A stretch of 64,000 bases of DNA from Peromyscus leucopus (Eukaryota > Chordata > Mammalia > Rodentia > Cricetidae). The DNA lies in assembly GCF_004664715.2 (NCBI RefSeq), contig NC_051068.1, positions 51,062,953 through 51,126,952 of the forward strand, given 5' to 3'. Both the position numbers and the translations under genes were made by a program. The notes beneath the pieces were generated by a model. That model was not told where the DNA came from. It saw only the letters and a program-made list of their open reading frames with translations, and did not search any database. Position 1 is the first letter of the stretch. Each line of letters begins with the position of its first letter. Shown one piece after another: positions 48,286 through 59,192 of this stretch.

Positions 48286-48548
48286 TAAGACTATTTTTTT
48301 CTTTATTTTTAATATTATTGTAGAGATTTTCTATGCATTTTACATACCAACCACCGATTCCCCTCTCCTCCCTCCTCCCACACCCTGCCTTCCCTCCCAA
48401 CCCATCGCCCCATTCCTACCTCCTCCAAGGCAAGGTCTCCCATGTGGAGTCAGCAGAGTCTGGTACATTAAGTTGAGGCAGGTCCTTGCATTAAGGCTGC
48501 ACAAAGTGTCCCACCATAGGCACTGGGCTCCAAGAAGCCAGCTCATGC

Positions 48549-48695
48549 ACCAGAGATGGTCCTGATCCCACTACATGGGGCCCCCCTAAACAGTTCAAGC
48601 TAAACAACTGTCTCACCTATCCAGAGGGCCTACCTAGTCCAGTACCTTGGGGGCTCCTCAGCTATTGGTCCACAGTTCATGCGTTTCCACTAGTT
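48549..48695 (-). repeat. Source copy of the 147-bp L1 duplication
   Basis: Lies at its normal place in the L1 3'UTR; nearly identical to 50104-50250. Confidence 0.9.
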
Positions 48696-50103
48696 TGACT
48701 GACCATCTCTGTACATTTTCCCATCATGATCTTGATGTCCCTTGCTCATAGAATCCTTCCCCTCTTTCATTGATTGGACTCATGGAGCTTGGCCTGGTGC
48801 CTGGCTGTGGATTTCTCATCTGCTTCCATCAATCACTGGATGAGGGCTCTATGCTGACAGGATATTCAGCTATCTGATCACCTGAGTAGGCCAGTTCAGG
48901 CAACCTCTCAACTATTGCCAGTAGTCTAAGGTGGGATCATCCTTGTTGATTCCTGGGAACTGCCCTAGTACTCTGTTTCTCCTTATTCCCATGATGTCTT
49001 CACTTATCATGGTATCTCTTTCCTTGCTTTCCCACTCTGTCCCTGTTCCAGCTCGAACCTCCCATTACCCTATGTTCTCTTCCCTCACCCCTTGCCCTCC
49101 ATTACTCCCCCTCATCCCCAGTTTGCTCATGTAGATTTCATCTATTTCTCCTTCACTGGGTGATTCATGAGACGTTCTTAGGGTTCTTCATGCTAGCTAG
49201 CCTCCCTGAAGCTGTGGGCTGCAGTCTGGTTATCCTTTGCTTCATATAAAGTATCCACTAATGAGTGAGTACATATCATGTTTTTCTTCTGAGTCTGGGT
49301 TACCTCACTTAGGATAATATTTCTAGTTCCATTCATTTGCTTGCAAATTTCATGATGTCATTGTTTTTCTCTGTTGATTAGTACTCCATTCTGTATATGT
49401 ACCACATTTTCTTTATCCATTCTTCAGTTGAGGGACATCTAGGTTGTTTCCAGGTTCTGCTTATTACAAATAATGCTGCTATGAACACAGTTGAGCATCT
49501 GTCCTTGTGGTATGATTGAGCATTCCTTGGGTATATGCCCAAGAGTGGTATAACTGGGTCTTGAGGAAGATTGATTCCCAATGTTCTGAGAAACCACCAT
49601 ACTGATTTCCAAAGTGGCTATACAAGTTTGCACTTCCACCAAGAGTGAAGGGGTGTTCCCATTACTCCATATCCTGTCCAACCTAAGCTGTCATCAGAGT
49701 GTTTGATCTTAGCCATTCTGACAGGTATAAGATGTTATTTCAGAGTCATTTTCATTTTCATTTCCATGATGACTAAGGGTATTGAGTAATTCCTTAAATG
49801 TCTTTCAATCATTTGACATTCTTCTGTTGAGAATTCTGTTTAGCTTTATAGCCCATTTTTTAATTGGATTGTTAGGTATTTTGATGTCTAGTTTCTTATA
49901 TGTTTTAGAGATTAGCCTTCTGTCGGATGTGGGGTTGGTGAACATCTTTTCCCATTCTGTAGGCTGTCGTTTTGTCTTATTGACCATGTCCTCTGCCCCA
50001 CAAAAGCTCCTCAGTTACAAGAAGTCCCATTTATTAATTGTTACTCTCAGTGAGTGTGCTACTAGTGTTATTTTTAGGAAGTGGTCTCCTGTGCCACTCC
50101 AGG

Positions 50104-50250
50104 ACCAGAGATGGTCCTGATCCCACTACATGGGGCCCCCCTAAACAGTTCAAGCTAAACAACTGTCTCACCTATCCAGAGGGCCTACCTAGTCCAGTAC
50201 CTTGGGGGCTCCTCAGCTATTGGTCCACAGTTAATGCATTTCCACTAGTT
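50104..50250 (-). repeat. Ectopic 147-bp copy inside antisense L1 ORF2
   Basis: Same orientation as 48549-48695 with two visible differences ('ttcatgcg' versus 'ttaatgca'). ORF2 text resumes on its right ('cattcaagattacttcctac'), so it is an internal templated insertion rather than a new element. Confidence 0.9.
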
Positions 50251-50483
50251 GAAGAAGTAGCATTCAAGATTACTTCCTACTTTCTCTTCTATCAAGTTCA
50301 GTTTAACTAGATTTATGTTAAGGTCTTTGATCCACTTGACAGAGATCTGCATAAGCAAACTGTAGGTTATTTATTCAATTACATATTATATAACAGGTAA
50401 CTTGAATGAATAAGACTACCCTCTGTCAACAACAGCATTCAACCTGGAAGTAAATTATAATGTCAGGAAGGGAAATAGGTAAC

Positions 50484-50486
<3 letters not shown>

Positions 50487-50545
<59 letters not shown>

Positions 50546-50590
50546 ACACATATATGTATGCATATTTATGTATATATGTATATATATTAT
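50487..50590 (+). repeat. (TA)n(TG)n compound repeat
   Basis: About 20 TA units, then TG units, then imperfect ATATGTA text. Confidence 0.95.
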
Positions 50591-51239
50591 ACTAATACAT
50601 ATTTTTGAAGAACAAGAAGTGATAACTGCTGAGATTGAAGATATAATACATAATAACTCTTGTGATATAAGCTAAGAGAGCTCCAGAAACTCAGTTTTGA
50701 ATATTTATTCCCTTTGCCCTCATTCCTCTTAAGTATGGGGTTTATGCTGTAATTCTTTTCAAATGCATTGAATTTGGCAAAAGTCATTCTCTAACACTTT
50801 AGGGATTATGTAATGAAATAATGTTTTTTTTCCATGTTGAGTATCCTATCTCATATGCTTGTTTGTGCTGCGGAAACTAACTTATATATCAAGAGCTGTC
50901 CTGTGGAGAGATGCCTATGATCAGTGATTGAGAGAGGCCTCGAGCTAGCAGTCAATGAATAGTGAGAAACTGGATCCTGACAGCAGCTGTATGATGGCTT
51001 GTGAGCCTTTCCACCTGTAGGCTACCCATCACATTAGACTATTAAAGTAGATGACTCTTTTATGTTAGTGTTATATGTTATCTTGAAATAGAGTTACTTT
51101 GTCAAGATGGAGTTGGGTTCCACATAATCAATAAAGCAATGGATGTTTTTGGTTCTATACCTCTGATTTGAGAGTCGGTTTTTAAACACCAAAGCTAATT
51201 AATACAAGAAGGATGCACAACTGACAGATGGGTGATATT
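50591..51239. other. Unassigned DNA
   Basis: The part 50865-51180 may be an old dispersed repeat, but I could not place it. Confidence 0.35.
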
Positions 51240-51655
51240 CTATTTGTGCTGAAATATAGTGATATTTTATTTGTATGTTAATAAATAAAGTTTACCTGGA
51301 GATCAGAGGTCATAGTTAGCCATAAACAAAAGTCAGGCAGTGGTAGCACATGCCCTTAATCTGATCACATGGCAGGCAAAGTCTCTGTGTGTTCAAGGAC
51401 ACAGGAAATCATGGTGACACGAGCCTTTAATCCCAGTACCAACCATAGAGACCTGGAGGTCTGTACAGACAGGCAGACGAGGAAGTGATGTGGCTGGGCT
51501 AAGAGCCAATGAGAGGGCAAAAAAGCAAGGCAATAAAGGTGCAGGTTAGACAGAAGTAGCTCTCTCTTGGGAAGCTACAGTGGCATGGTGAGCTAAGGTT
51601 AGCTGGTGCTCTCACTATTTCTCTGATCTCTATAGCTCTTATTTTTTGACTATTG
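51240..51655 (+). repeat. LTR-like rodent repeat containing B1-like text
   Basis: 'ttaataaataaagtttacct', then 'gtcaggcagtggtagcacat' (B1-like), 'gccaatgagagggcaaaaaa', and 'ctctctcttgggaagctaca' are in the order of a repeat common in rodents, as I remember it. The family name is uncertain and no target duplication was found. Confidence 0.5.
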
Positions 51656-51810
51656 TAAAGGGTGATGTTTCTCTGATTTCTTTATCAGCCCATTTATCAT
51701 TTGTATATAGGAGAGCTACTGACTTTTTTTTTTTGAGTTAATCTTATATCTGCCACCTTACTGAAGAAGTTTATCAGCTGCAGGAGTTCCTTGGCTCTGT
51801 GTTTCTTATT
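51656..51810 (-). mobile_element. LINE-1 ORF2 fragment, antisense
   Basis: 'tttatcatttgtatatagga', 'gagttaatcttatatctgcc' and 'gaagtttatcagctgcagga' match reversed ORF2 text upstream of the FADD box. Short and broken. Confidence 0.7.
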
Positions 51811-51849
51811 TAATAAGCCTGTTTAGAAATTTGTCTACAGACAGAAACT

Positions 51850-52800
51850 GTGTGACAGCCAGGCAATATCAGCATGTTATCATCAGTGTACTCCAATTTC
51901 TTTGTCTTTAGATTGGCTCTTGTATAACAATAAGGGATCCAGCCTCAATATTATACATCCCAGGGGCTCAGGAGAGAGAACTACTAATGGCAAGGACTAT
52001 TTTCAGGAAATAGAATCTCAGCACACCGAGTTCTATAGTCCACTTGCTTTAATTCCTCTGGCATAACATCCTTTATACACAGCTTCAGTTCTGTTCTCAT
52101 GTCTAACTCCTTTCTTGCCTGATTTCTCTATATTTATCTACTGTCCCCTCTAGGTTCTATCTTAATTCCTTCATCTAGTTCTGTCCCTTCTAGGTTCTCA
52201 TCTATCTAGTTCTTTCCCCTATCAGCTCCTCTCACATCTCCTCTCTCATCTGGCTCTTCCTCATCTTGTTCTTCCCCATCTGGCTCTTCCTCATCTTCCA
52301 TCTTGTTCCTCTAGTCCTCTCTTTTAGCCCTCCAATCTAGTTCTTCACCACCTCATTTTGTTCCTCTCAAGTTCTTACCCATCTAGTTCTTCCATTCTCT
52401 TTTCTCTTCTCTTTGTGCCCTGGAAGTCCCGGTATATAAAGGGAGGGTCTGAGCTAAATTGTGTAAAGCTATCACTTAACGTCCACCTCTCTTAGGCGGT
52501 GTCTCCTTGTGGAATTTACCGTAAGTCAGGAGAGTTGCATGTGGACTGTTATCATAGTTAGTCCTCGGAAGTTGGGCGCCCACCTGGGCGGTGTCTCCTT
52601 GTGGAATTTAAGTCAGGAGACTTGCAGGTGGGCTGTTATCATTGTTAGTCCTTGGAAGTTGGGCACCCACCTGGGTGGTGTTTCCTGTAGTCCTTGAAAG
52701 TGGCTAAGGAGATAATCTGATTCCAGAGAAAGCCTTTCCTGAGGCTGTTCTCCAAATACCTGGAATGTGTATGTCCAGAGAGTGATCATTCCACACTGTT
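51850..52800. mobile_element. Candidate ERV LTR with CT-rich core and tandem repeats
   Basis: A long CT-rich stretch of 'tctggctcttcctcatct'-type units (about 52190-52400), a TATA-like 'ggtatataaaggg' at 52431-52443 (plus strand), and 93/86-bp tandem repeats (52496-52705). The possible LTR edge on the minus strand is TGTGGAATGATC at 52797. Features point in different directions, so strand is left open. Confidence 0.4.
52496..52705 (+). repeat. Tandem repeat, units of 93 and 86 bp
   Basis: Units start with GCGGTGTCTCCTTGTGGAAT at 52496 and 52589; a third, truncated unit starts at 52675. Each full unit ends with 'gttgggcgcccacctgg' or a one-base variant. Such repeats are typical of LTR enhancer regions. 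Confidence 0.9.
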
Positions 52801-54090
52801 AGCCCTTCTTAGGGAAAAGTCAATTGGGAAAGCTATGAAGGCACACATGATTTTCATAACAGAATACAGCTGATAAATAACAAGCCAAGTAACACCAAAA
52901 ACTCCTTGGGATTTGGCTTCCTCTGGAGGAAATCCCTGATCCCTCCAGGTAGTGACTTTGCCATAACCAGCTAAGTTCTTATGATATATTCCAATGGCCC
53001 ACAGCAATTGGCTTTGCCATGCTTTGCAGCTTCATCCTCCTGTTGGTAAAATGATGCAAGCTGTATAAGTTAGTCCCTTGTGTCTACAAAGTGCTTTTCC
53101 AGAGAAATTGTAAAAGAAGTCACATATAGAAATTAATATTTTTCTAGTCAGTATGTTTTAAGAGGTGAGTAAGTGAGTAGAATCCATTTAAATTCACTAT
53201 AAAAGTTTATTTAATTTATTCAAAATATCCAAAAGTTATTTCAGCATTTAAGAACCACCAGGGTTAAGTGTTGTATATTTGCTTTTTTTCTGAAAATATA
53301 TACACACATACATATTTCATTAGATTGCAGTTAAGAAAAGAACTTCATATTTCAAATATTTTGTAAATATATTTGGAAACTTTAAGTAATAAAATTTAAA
53401 GTTAAATTAAGAAACTCCCAAGTTCCATTTTCAACTTACTTGAAGTAGTTAACAGTCACAAGTGTCCAGCAGCTGCAATATTAAACATTCTGACACCAGG
53501 GGACATTTCTTCTCAAGAATAACTTCGGCTTTCCTTCAAATACTATCATTTTTTCATTTGTATTACTGCTTTGCTTTTCATTCTGTGAGTCATATAAACT
53601 TTTTGATAATGATCCCTACAAATGGACATGAAATTTCATTTAAAATGTGGAATTTAGACTGCTCAGCTTTCTGTTTATTAGATTTATGCCCAGAAAGTTT
53701 TTAAAAAACAAACAAACAAAAAAAAAACTCCCTTCTTATCCTCAAGTTCAGAGACTCTGACAGACTTGCTAGGTCGTTATTTTTAATCTGATGCTTTTCT
53801 AAGATTTAAGGGGAAAGTGGTTTAAAATGCAGTTGCCCCATGTATGTCCCTAATTACCCATTCAAACAGTCCCTGGGATCTTTCAAGTGAACTTCTAGCT
53901 TTTTGCTCTTTTTTCAGGTAGTTTAAATGTATGACAAAGAAGTAGACTCCCTTACGCAGAGAAATGGGAAGGAGAAAAATGCTGATTAACTAACTCTATC
54001 AAAAAGGATGAATTTATACTAGATAGCCAACCATCATCCATGCATTCTCAGCTTTCCTTCTAACTCTAATGTGTGTGTATAAAACATAGA
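52801..54090. other. Unassigned DNA
   Basis: The part to about 53030 may still belong to the ERV candidate (minus frame 52786-53007, no motif). The rest is anonymous AT-rich DNA. Confidence 0.4.
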
Positions 54091-54460
54091 TGTTGCTGGA
54101 TCCTAAGGGCTCCCTCTGGGGAGGGGATGAGAAGATGTGTTATCAATGGACCAGACACTGGGAGTCAGTTGAAGGCAAACAGAAGACACGTTTTATTCAA
54201 TAATAGGGAAGGCCTTATATACCCTTCTCCTAGCACCCAAGCTGTGTCCCAATCTGGTAACAGTGTGTGGTTGTACCTTATTGGCTGGGCATGGTCAGGA
54301 ACTCTGACAGTGCCTGTTGCTAGGCCCTCATGCAGATTCTGCACTATCAGGAACTCTGACAGAGACTAGGAACTCTGACAGACTCCAGGTTGGTTCACAA
54401 GGAAGTAAATTATGTGCATACCTTGGCAACTTTTTTGAACCAATTTCCTGTCCCATTACA
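54091..54460 (-). mobile_element. LTR of the 54-kb ERV
   Basis: On the minus strand it runs from TGTAATGGGACAGG to GGATCCAGCAACA (370 bp), with TATA box TATATAAGG (54213-54221) and AATAAA (54192-54197). Three copies of GGAACTCTGACA in U3 (near 54298, 54349 and 54369) may act as enhancer repeats. Confidence 0.8.
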
Positions 54461-54462
54461 TA

Positions 54463-54480
54463 GCCACCCTTTTACTTTAT
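54463..54480 (-). promoter_or_regulatory. Polypurine tract
   Basis: The minus strand reads AATAAAGTAAAAGGGTGGC just before the LTR start. Confidence 0.65.
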
Positions 54481-55035
54481 TACGTGGGTGCTAAGCCGGA
54501 GTCAGATTTCTTTGCTCTGGCCTGGTTGACCTGGTCTTAGGGGGAGCTGGACAACTGCCTGTGCCTGTTTTAGGTTGGCTTGCCAAATATGCTCTTACTC
54601 ATCATTGACTAACAGCTCTTGAAGAGCGTTAACACCTGCAGAGTCACCTTGGTGATCACCTATTGTTGTAGGATGTGCTGTAGCAGACACTTAAAAAGGA
54701 GAAAGATTAAAAGCACCTCCCTGCCAATCAAAACATAAGTAAAAATCCAGGAGGGATCAAACAGCCTCTTTATCATGCCAATTTTTTTTTTTTCAAAAAT
54801 AGTCAAAGGCCATAAGCTCTGCTCTTGTCTGATTTAATTGAAAAATTTGTGTTAGCTGTAATGGATAATATAGAAACTTAGCTGACCATGGGCCCTTAAT
54901 ATATTTAGTGAGCTCCCAGCCTGTTAAACTAATGCTCCTCATCTCAAAAGACTTCATACAAAATGAGGAAAAGAGAGACTCCACAAGTCTTCAGCCTTTA
55001 GAGGGGCAATAAGAGCAAGAAAAGGAGTATATACA

Positions 55036-55779
55036 TTACCCATCCTGGGTTATTTCCTCCTTGGTAGAAGCAGGCTGATCTGCAGCAAAGCACACATCTC
55101 TTGCTGGGACCCATATTGGCATAGTGGTACTCTTTGGAAAAACACAAGCATACCTTCTCCCATCAGCTAGCAGACAGGCTGGCAACTGCCATTGGAGGGA
55201 GATATGATCTTTCCCTCTCACTAAGAGCAGGGGTGTGTTGCTTGGCAGAGATCCCCAGTGCTTGTAGCCTAGGCTGAGCCCCTTGTCATCAAAACTGAGA
55301 AAGTTCATATGGAAAAGGACCTCTGTTAAGGCCAGATGAGGAACTCTCCAAACCTCTGGCTAGATAGTACTTGTCAACAGCTCCTTAAAAGTTTTGTTGG
55401 TACTCTCCACAAATGACTTGTCCCTGAAGATTGTAGGGGATGCCAGTGGTATGGGGAATCTTCCAGGACCCCAGAAAATTATTGAATTGTTGAGAAGCAT
55501 AGGCAGGGCCATTGTCAGTCTTAAGGCCCAAAGTACCCCCATAACTTCTATGACTGACTTAAGGGCCTGGATAGCATTGATGGCCTTCTCCCCAGAAAGC
55601 GTGAGGGCATAATCAAAGGTAGAACAGGTATCTATTATTACATGAACATATTTAAGATTGCCAAAGGAGACATGATGCATGAAATCCATCTGCCAGATAA
55701 TAGGCTCATAAGGAAGTACATTATGTGCATGCCTTGGCAACTTGTTTGAACCAATATCCAGTGATATTACTAGTACCAT
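55036..55779 (-). pseudogene. Broken retroviral integrase
   Basis: A 139-codon frame (55779-55360) has WQMDF at residues 29-33, the first catalytic Asp in IIDTCS (D50) and the catalytic Glu in FVEST (E125). The region of the second catalytic Asp (TDNGPA, about 55503-55520) is in a different frame, so two compensating frameshifts bracket roughly residues 82-122. A TAG at 55360-55362 ends the frame; the same phase then reopens (55308-55036) as the C-terminal domain with NFLSFDDKG, ACVFP and IWVPAR. This is clearly class II ERV integrase and non-functional. Confidence 0.85.
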
Positions 55780-56486
55780 ATGTGTTTCTTCTCATGAAGA
55801 CTTAATACTCAAGACTAATACAGCTCTAGAGATTACTGTATGTTACAGTAGTACAATTTATAATCAGCAAGATAGTTACAATTTTCAAATATAAAAATAA
55901 TTGCTTGTTAAATTCAGAGCTCCCTAAGTTGATCTTGGTCTACTAGTGATATCAAAATGCCTTTAAATAATATGTATCATTTGGCAAAACTTGAGAACTT
56001 ATGCAGTTTGATATGACTTTTGTTGCAATTTACAAAGATTCACATTTGAGTTTTTTGTTATTTTGTTAGTTTGTTGGTTCATTTGCTGGCTTGCTTGTTC
56101 CACATAAAACCGCTAATGGCCATGAGCCAGCATTATCTTATGGACTGAACTCTGCTCTGGCCACTCTGTGATGGTCTCAGAAAAGTGGACAGACTTTCAA
56201 GGAATTAGAGAAAGATACTTATCATTTATCTCAGAGGAACAGACAGGACATTTATATATGATTTTGTTAGAAGAATTTGACAGCATGACCAATGTTGATT
56301 TTCCAGATTGAGTGCAGAGTCATTTCTCAAGTTGTTAGGTTATTTGTATGATTACTCTGTAATAAAATTATTTACATTAATTTCCTGTTTGATTTTTACA
56401 TTGGGATCCTCTCTTACTGAAATAAATAGGAATTCGGGAGAAACATCTTTGCTAATTATATTATTGTTATTTTTTGTTGTTGTTTT
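55773..56486. other. Anonymous DNA
   Basis: No retroviral or other recognisable text beyond the 55.77-kb edge. Confidence 0.5.
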
Positions 56487-56632
56487 CAAGGCAGTGTTTC
56501 TCTGTATAGCTTTACACCTTCCTGGAACTCACTCTGCAGCCCAGGGCGGCCTCTAACTCACAGAGAGCCTTCTGGCTCTGCCTTCCAAGTGCTGTGACTA
56601 AAGGCGTGCAACACCAACACCCGGTGCTAAGT
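56487..56632 (-). mobile_element. B1 SINE, antisense (older)
   Basis: 'ggcagtgtttctctgtatag' to 'ggcgtgcaacaccaacaccc', with several mutations from the B1 consensus. Confidence 0.9.
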
Positions 56633-56976
56633 ATATTATTTAAAAATCACTATATTGAATCATTGGAAGCATTCTTTGTTTCTATCATAAAATACATACA
56701 ATTTTTAGTTTGATGCTTATAAAAATGTTAAACCTGGGGAAATACTTTCGTGATATCAAAAACAACTGCTTTTATGAAAAAATTTTTAAAATATAGTAAG
56801 GCCAGATCTTGGCTGGCATCAGTCAAGTTTGTTCTGGGATTTAAGGAAAATATCACTTTCCCAGTCAGAGCTAGAGTCTATGACTGTTATTTTATGGTAT
56901 GAATAGGGGAGGAAATGTGGTAACCCCAAAGAAGGAGATAGAGTCACTTTTCTACTGAAATTATTCCTATTTCTTT

Positions 56977-57151
56977 TCTTTTCTTTTTCTATTTTTTTTT
57001 TGTTTGTTTTTTGAGACAGGGTTTCTCTGTGTAGCTTTGCGCCTTTCCTGGGACTCACTTGGTAGCCCAGGCTGGCCTCGAACTCACAGAGATCCGCCTG
57101 CCTCTGCCTCCCGAGTGCTGGGATTAAAGGCGTGCGCCACCACCGCCCGGC
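56977..57151 (-). mobile_element. Young B1 SINE, antisense, with target duplication
   Basis: Close to the B1 consensus ('gagacagggtttctctgtgt' to 'gcgtgcgccaccaccgcccg'), with a T-rich tail on the left. Flanked by TATTCCTATTTCTTT at 56962-56976 and 57152-57166. The minus frame at 56819-57238 crosses it and is not a gene. Confidence 0.95.
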
Positions 57152-57330
57152 TATTCCTATTTCTTTAGAAATATATTTTTCACATTTGTCATACATGATC
57201 TGGAACAGCCACTTATGATGCATGATGTGGATATTCAAAACTATAACAAGAAATTCCAGAAATAGATTATCAGAATGACCATTGCCTTGCAGGTCTTATA
57301 ATCAGAGCACTTAAATTAAAGATAAAAAAT

Positions 57331-58015
57331 TTGAAGTAGTTTTGATTTGCATTGACATGATGAGTAAAGTTATTGAACAATTTTTAAGTGTTTCCTGGCC
57401 ATTTATGACTCTTTTAAATATTCTGTTTAGATCTGTACTCCCTTGTTAACTGGATTATTTGTTTTCTTGATGTCCAGGTTTTTAAGTTATTTATATATTT
57501 TATATATCATCCCTCTATCAGATGTGTTATTAATAAAAGTCATTTTTGTAGAATGATGCTTGAATGAATGATGATGTCTTTTGCCATACAGAAGCTTTTC
57601 AGTTTCATAAGGTCCCATTTTTATTGTTATCTTAGTGCTTGTGCTATCACTGTTCTATTCAAGAAGTGTTTTTCTGTGCCAGTGAGTTAAAGATTATCCC
57701 TCACTTTCTCCTCTATCAAATTCAATGCTTCAAGCCTTATGTTGAACTCTTTGATCAATTTGGAGTAGAATTTTATACCGTTTGATTAGTATAGATTTCT
57801 TTTTATTCTTTTACATGCAGTCATCCAGTTTGACCAATACCATTTGTTGATGCTGCTGCATTTTTTGACTTTTTTTGTAAATAAGCATGAGTTCATAGGT
57901 GTCTGAGCTTATGTCTGTGTCTTCAATTCAATTTTACTGATTAACATATCTGTTTTTATGCCGGTACCATTGCTGTTTTTATTATTACAACTCAGTAATA
58001 CAATTTGAGAACAGG
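57331..58015 (-). mobile_element. Inverted 5' part of a twin-primed LINE-1
   Basis: Antisense ORF2 text ('gccatacagaagcttttcag', 'ggtcccatttttattgttat', 'tttgatcaatttggagtaga'), in opposite orientation to the L1 3'UTR that follows at once. Confidence 0.8.
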
Positions 58016-58670
58016 GATGATAATACAGGAAAAAACCAACAACTACTGCTCTGCTAAAGGAGCATACCAATAAAATGACTCTTTAATGTCAATCTCTTAT
58101 TGTCATAGATCAGTGTCTTCCACAGCCATAGTCAGAGAAGCTTCCTCCTTCAGTAAATAGGAAGAAATACAGCGACTGACAACACTCACATCTGCACAAA
58201 ATGAGGAGAATGAGAGACCTGGAAACACTCACTCCTAAATGGGATGTCTCCATCAAATTCCTCCCTCAGGGCTTAGCAAACGAGGTGGAAAATGATAAGA
58301 ACCAATGGGAATGCAAGGGAAGAAAGCCCTCTAAACACAGCAGGGCTGATGCACATATAAACTCATAGAGACTGTGGAAGAATACAGAGGGCCTGTATAG
58401 GTCTAAGCTAGATGGGTCCCAGCACTGGGATGAAAGGGGACACAAACCTCCATCTTTAACCTAGAAGCTATTTCCATTTGATTACTATTCACAAAGGAAA
58501 AAATAGTTTAAAACAGTTTTCCTCAACAGATGTATACAGAATATACAAATCACACTTAAGGGCAAGCCCCATGCCTAATAGTAAGGAGACAATACAATAC
58601 AAATTCAGTGGTACTTTTGGAGGTTTGCTTGGAGTCCTAATGCTTTGTCTGGGCATTTAAATTTTTTCTA

Positions 58671-58733
<63 letters not shown>

Positions 58734-59175
58734 AGCTGAGAATCAAACCCAGGGCCTTGCACTTGCTAGGCAAGTGCTCTACCACTGAGCTAAATCCCCA
58801 ACTCAAATTTTTCCAATCCTACAGGTTATTTGATTACAGAATAGAATTTAGGATTTTGCATCTTTATGAGATTTCTGTGTGTAGGAATGTATAAGTCTCT
58901 GTGTCTATATGTGTTTCTTGTACTTTTTCTTTGGCTCTTATTTTCCTTTTTCTGCTTGTCTGTTTCATACTATTCAGGTTTGTGTTCTCTGCTATCTCCT
59001 TTTCTATTTATCTTTTGGATATGCCTATTTATTTTCTTATGAGACAGAGCAAGAAAGAGTTTGGATTTGGGTAGATGGGTAGGTGGGGGAGTATCTGGGG
59101 AGACTTGGGGAGAGATACTGTAATCAGAACATATTGCATGAAAAAATATCTATTTTCCATATAGCAAAAGTGAAA
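58016..59175 (+). mobile_element. 3' part of the same LINE-1 (3'UTR), sense
   Basis: 'tactgctctgctaaaggagc', 'cagagaagcttcctccttca' and 'ggatgtctccatcaaattcc' lead to the terminal 'taatcagaacatattgcatg' block. Flanks 57313-57330 and 59176-59192 (AAATTAAAGATAA / AAATTAGAGATAA) look like a target duplication enclosing both halves. Interrupted by an ID element. Confidence 0.85.
58675..58804 (-). mobile_element. ID SINE (BC1-derived) with A58 tail
   Basis: Minus strand reads GGGGATTTAGCTCAGTGGTA, GCACTTGCCTAGCAAGTGCA and the GGGTTTGATTCTCAGCTC end of the ID/BC1 tRNA-Ala-like unit (58733-58804), followed by 58 A. Flanked by AAATTTTTTCTAATCC (58659-58674) and AAATTTTTCCAATCC (58805-58819). The intact body and pure tail indicate a recent insertion. 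Confidence 0.95.
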
Positions 59176-59192
59176 AAATTAGAGATAAGAAT

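Larger units (their letters stand above)
48288..50400 (-). mobile_element. 5'-truncated LINE-1, antisense
   Basis: 3'UTR read backwards (48288 to about 49130: 'ggcaaggtctcccatgtgga', 'catctctgtacattttccca', 'ggatgagggctctatgctga') passes into antisense ORF2 C-terminus ('ttatccattcttcagttgag', 'gtatatgcccaagagtggta', 'cattctgtaggctgtcgttt') to about 50400. ORF2 is interrupted. It carries a 147-bp copy of its own 3'UTR near the right end. Confidence 0.88.
54091..55772 (-). mobile_element. Truncated class II ERV (IAP/mys-related) with one LTR
   Basis: Minus strand order: a 68-bp LTR-like piece (55703-55770), integrase (55779-55036), about 550 bp non-coding, a polypurine tract (54463-54480) and a full LTR (54091-54460). 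gag, protease and reverse transcriptase are absent. No flanking 6-bp duplication was found, consistent with later deletion. Coding parts carry stops and frameshifts, so it is inert. Confidence 0.8.

Noticed and set aside
56819..57238. 139-codon minus-strand frame as a gene
   Set aside because: It runs across a young antisense B1 and its flanks.
58733..58804. tRNA-Ala gene
   Set aside because: The tRNA-like text has the BC1/ID body with a long A tail and a target duplication, so it is a SINE.
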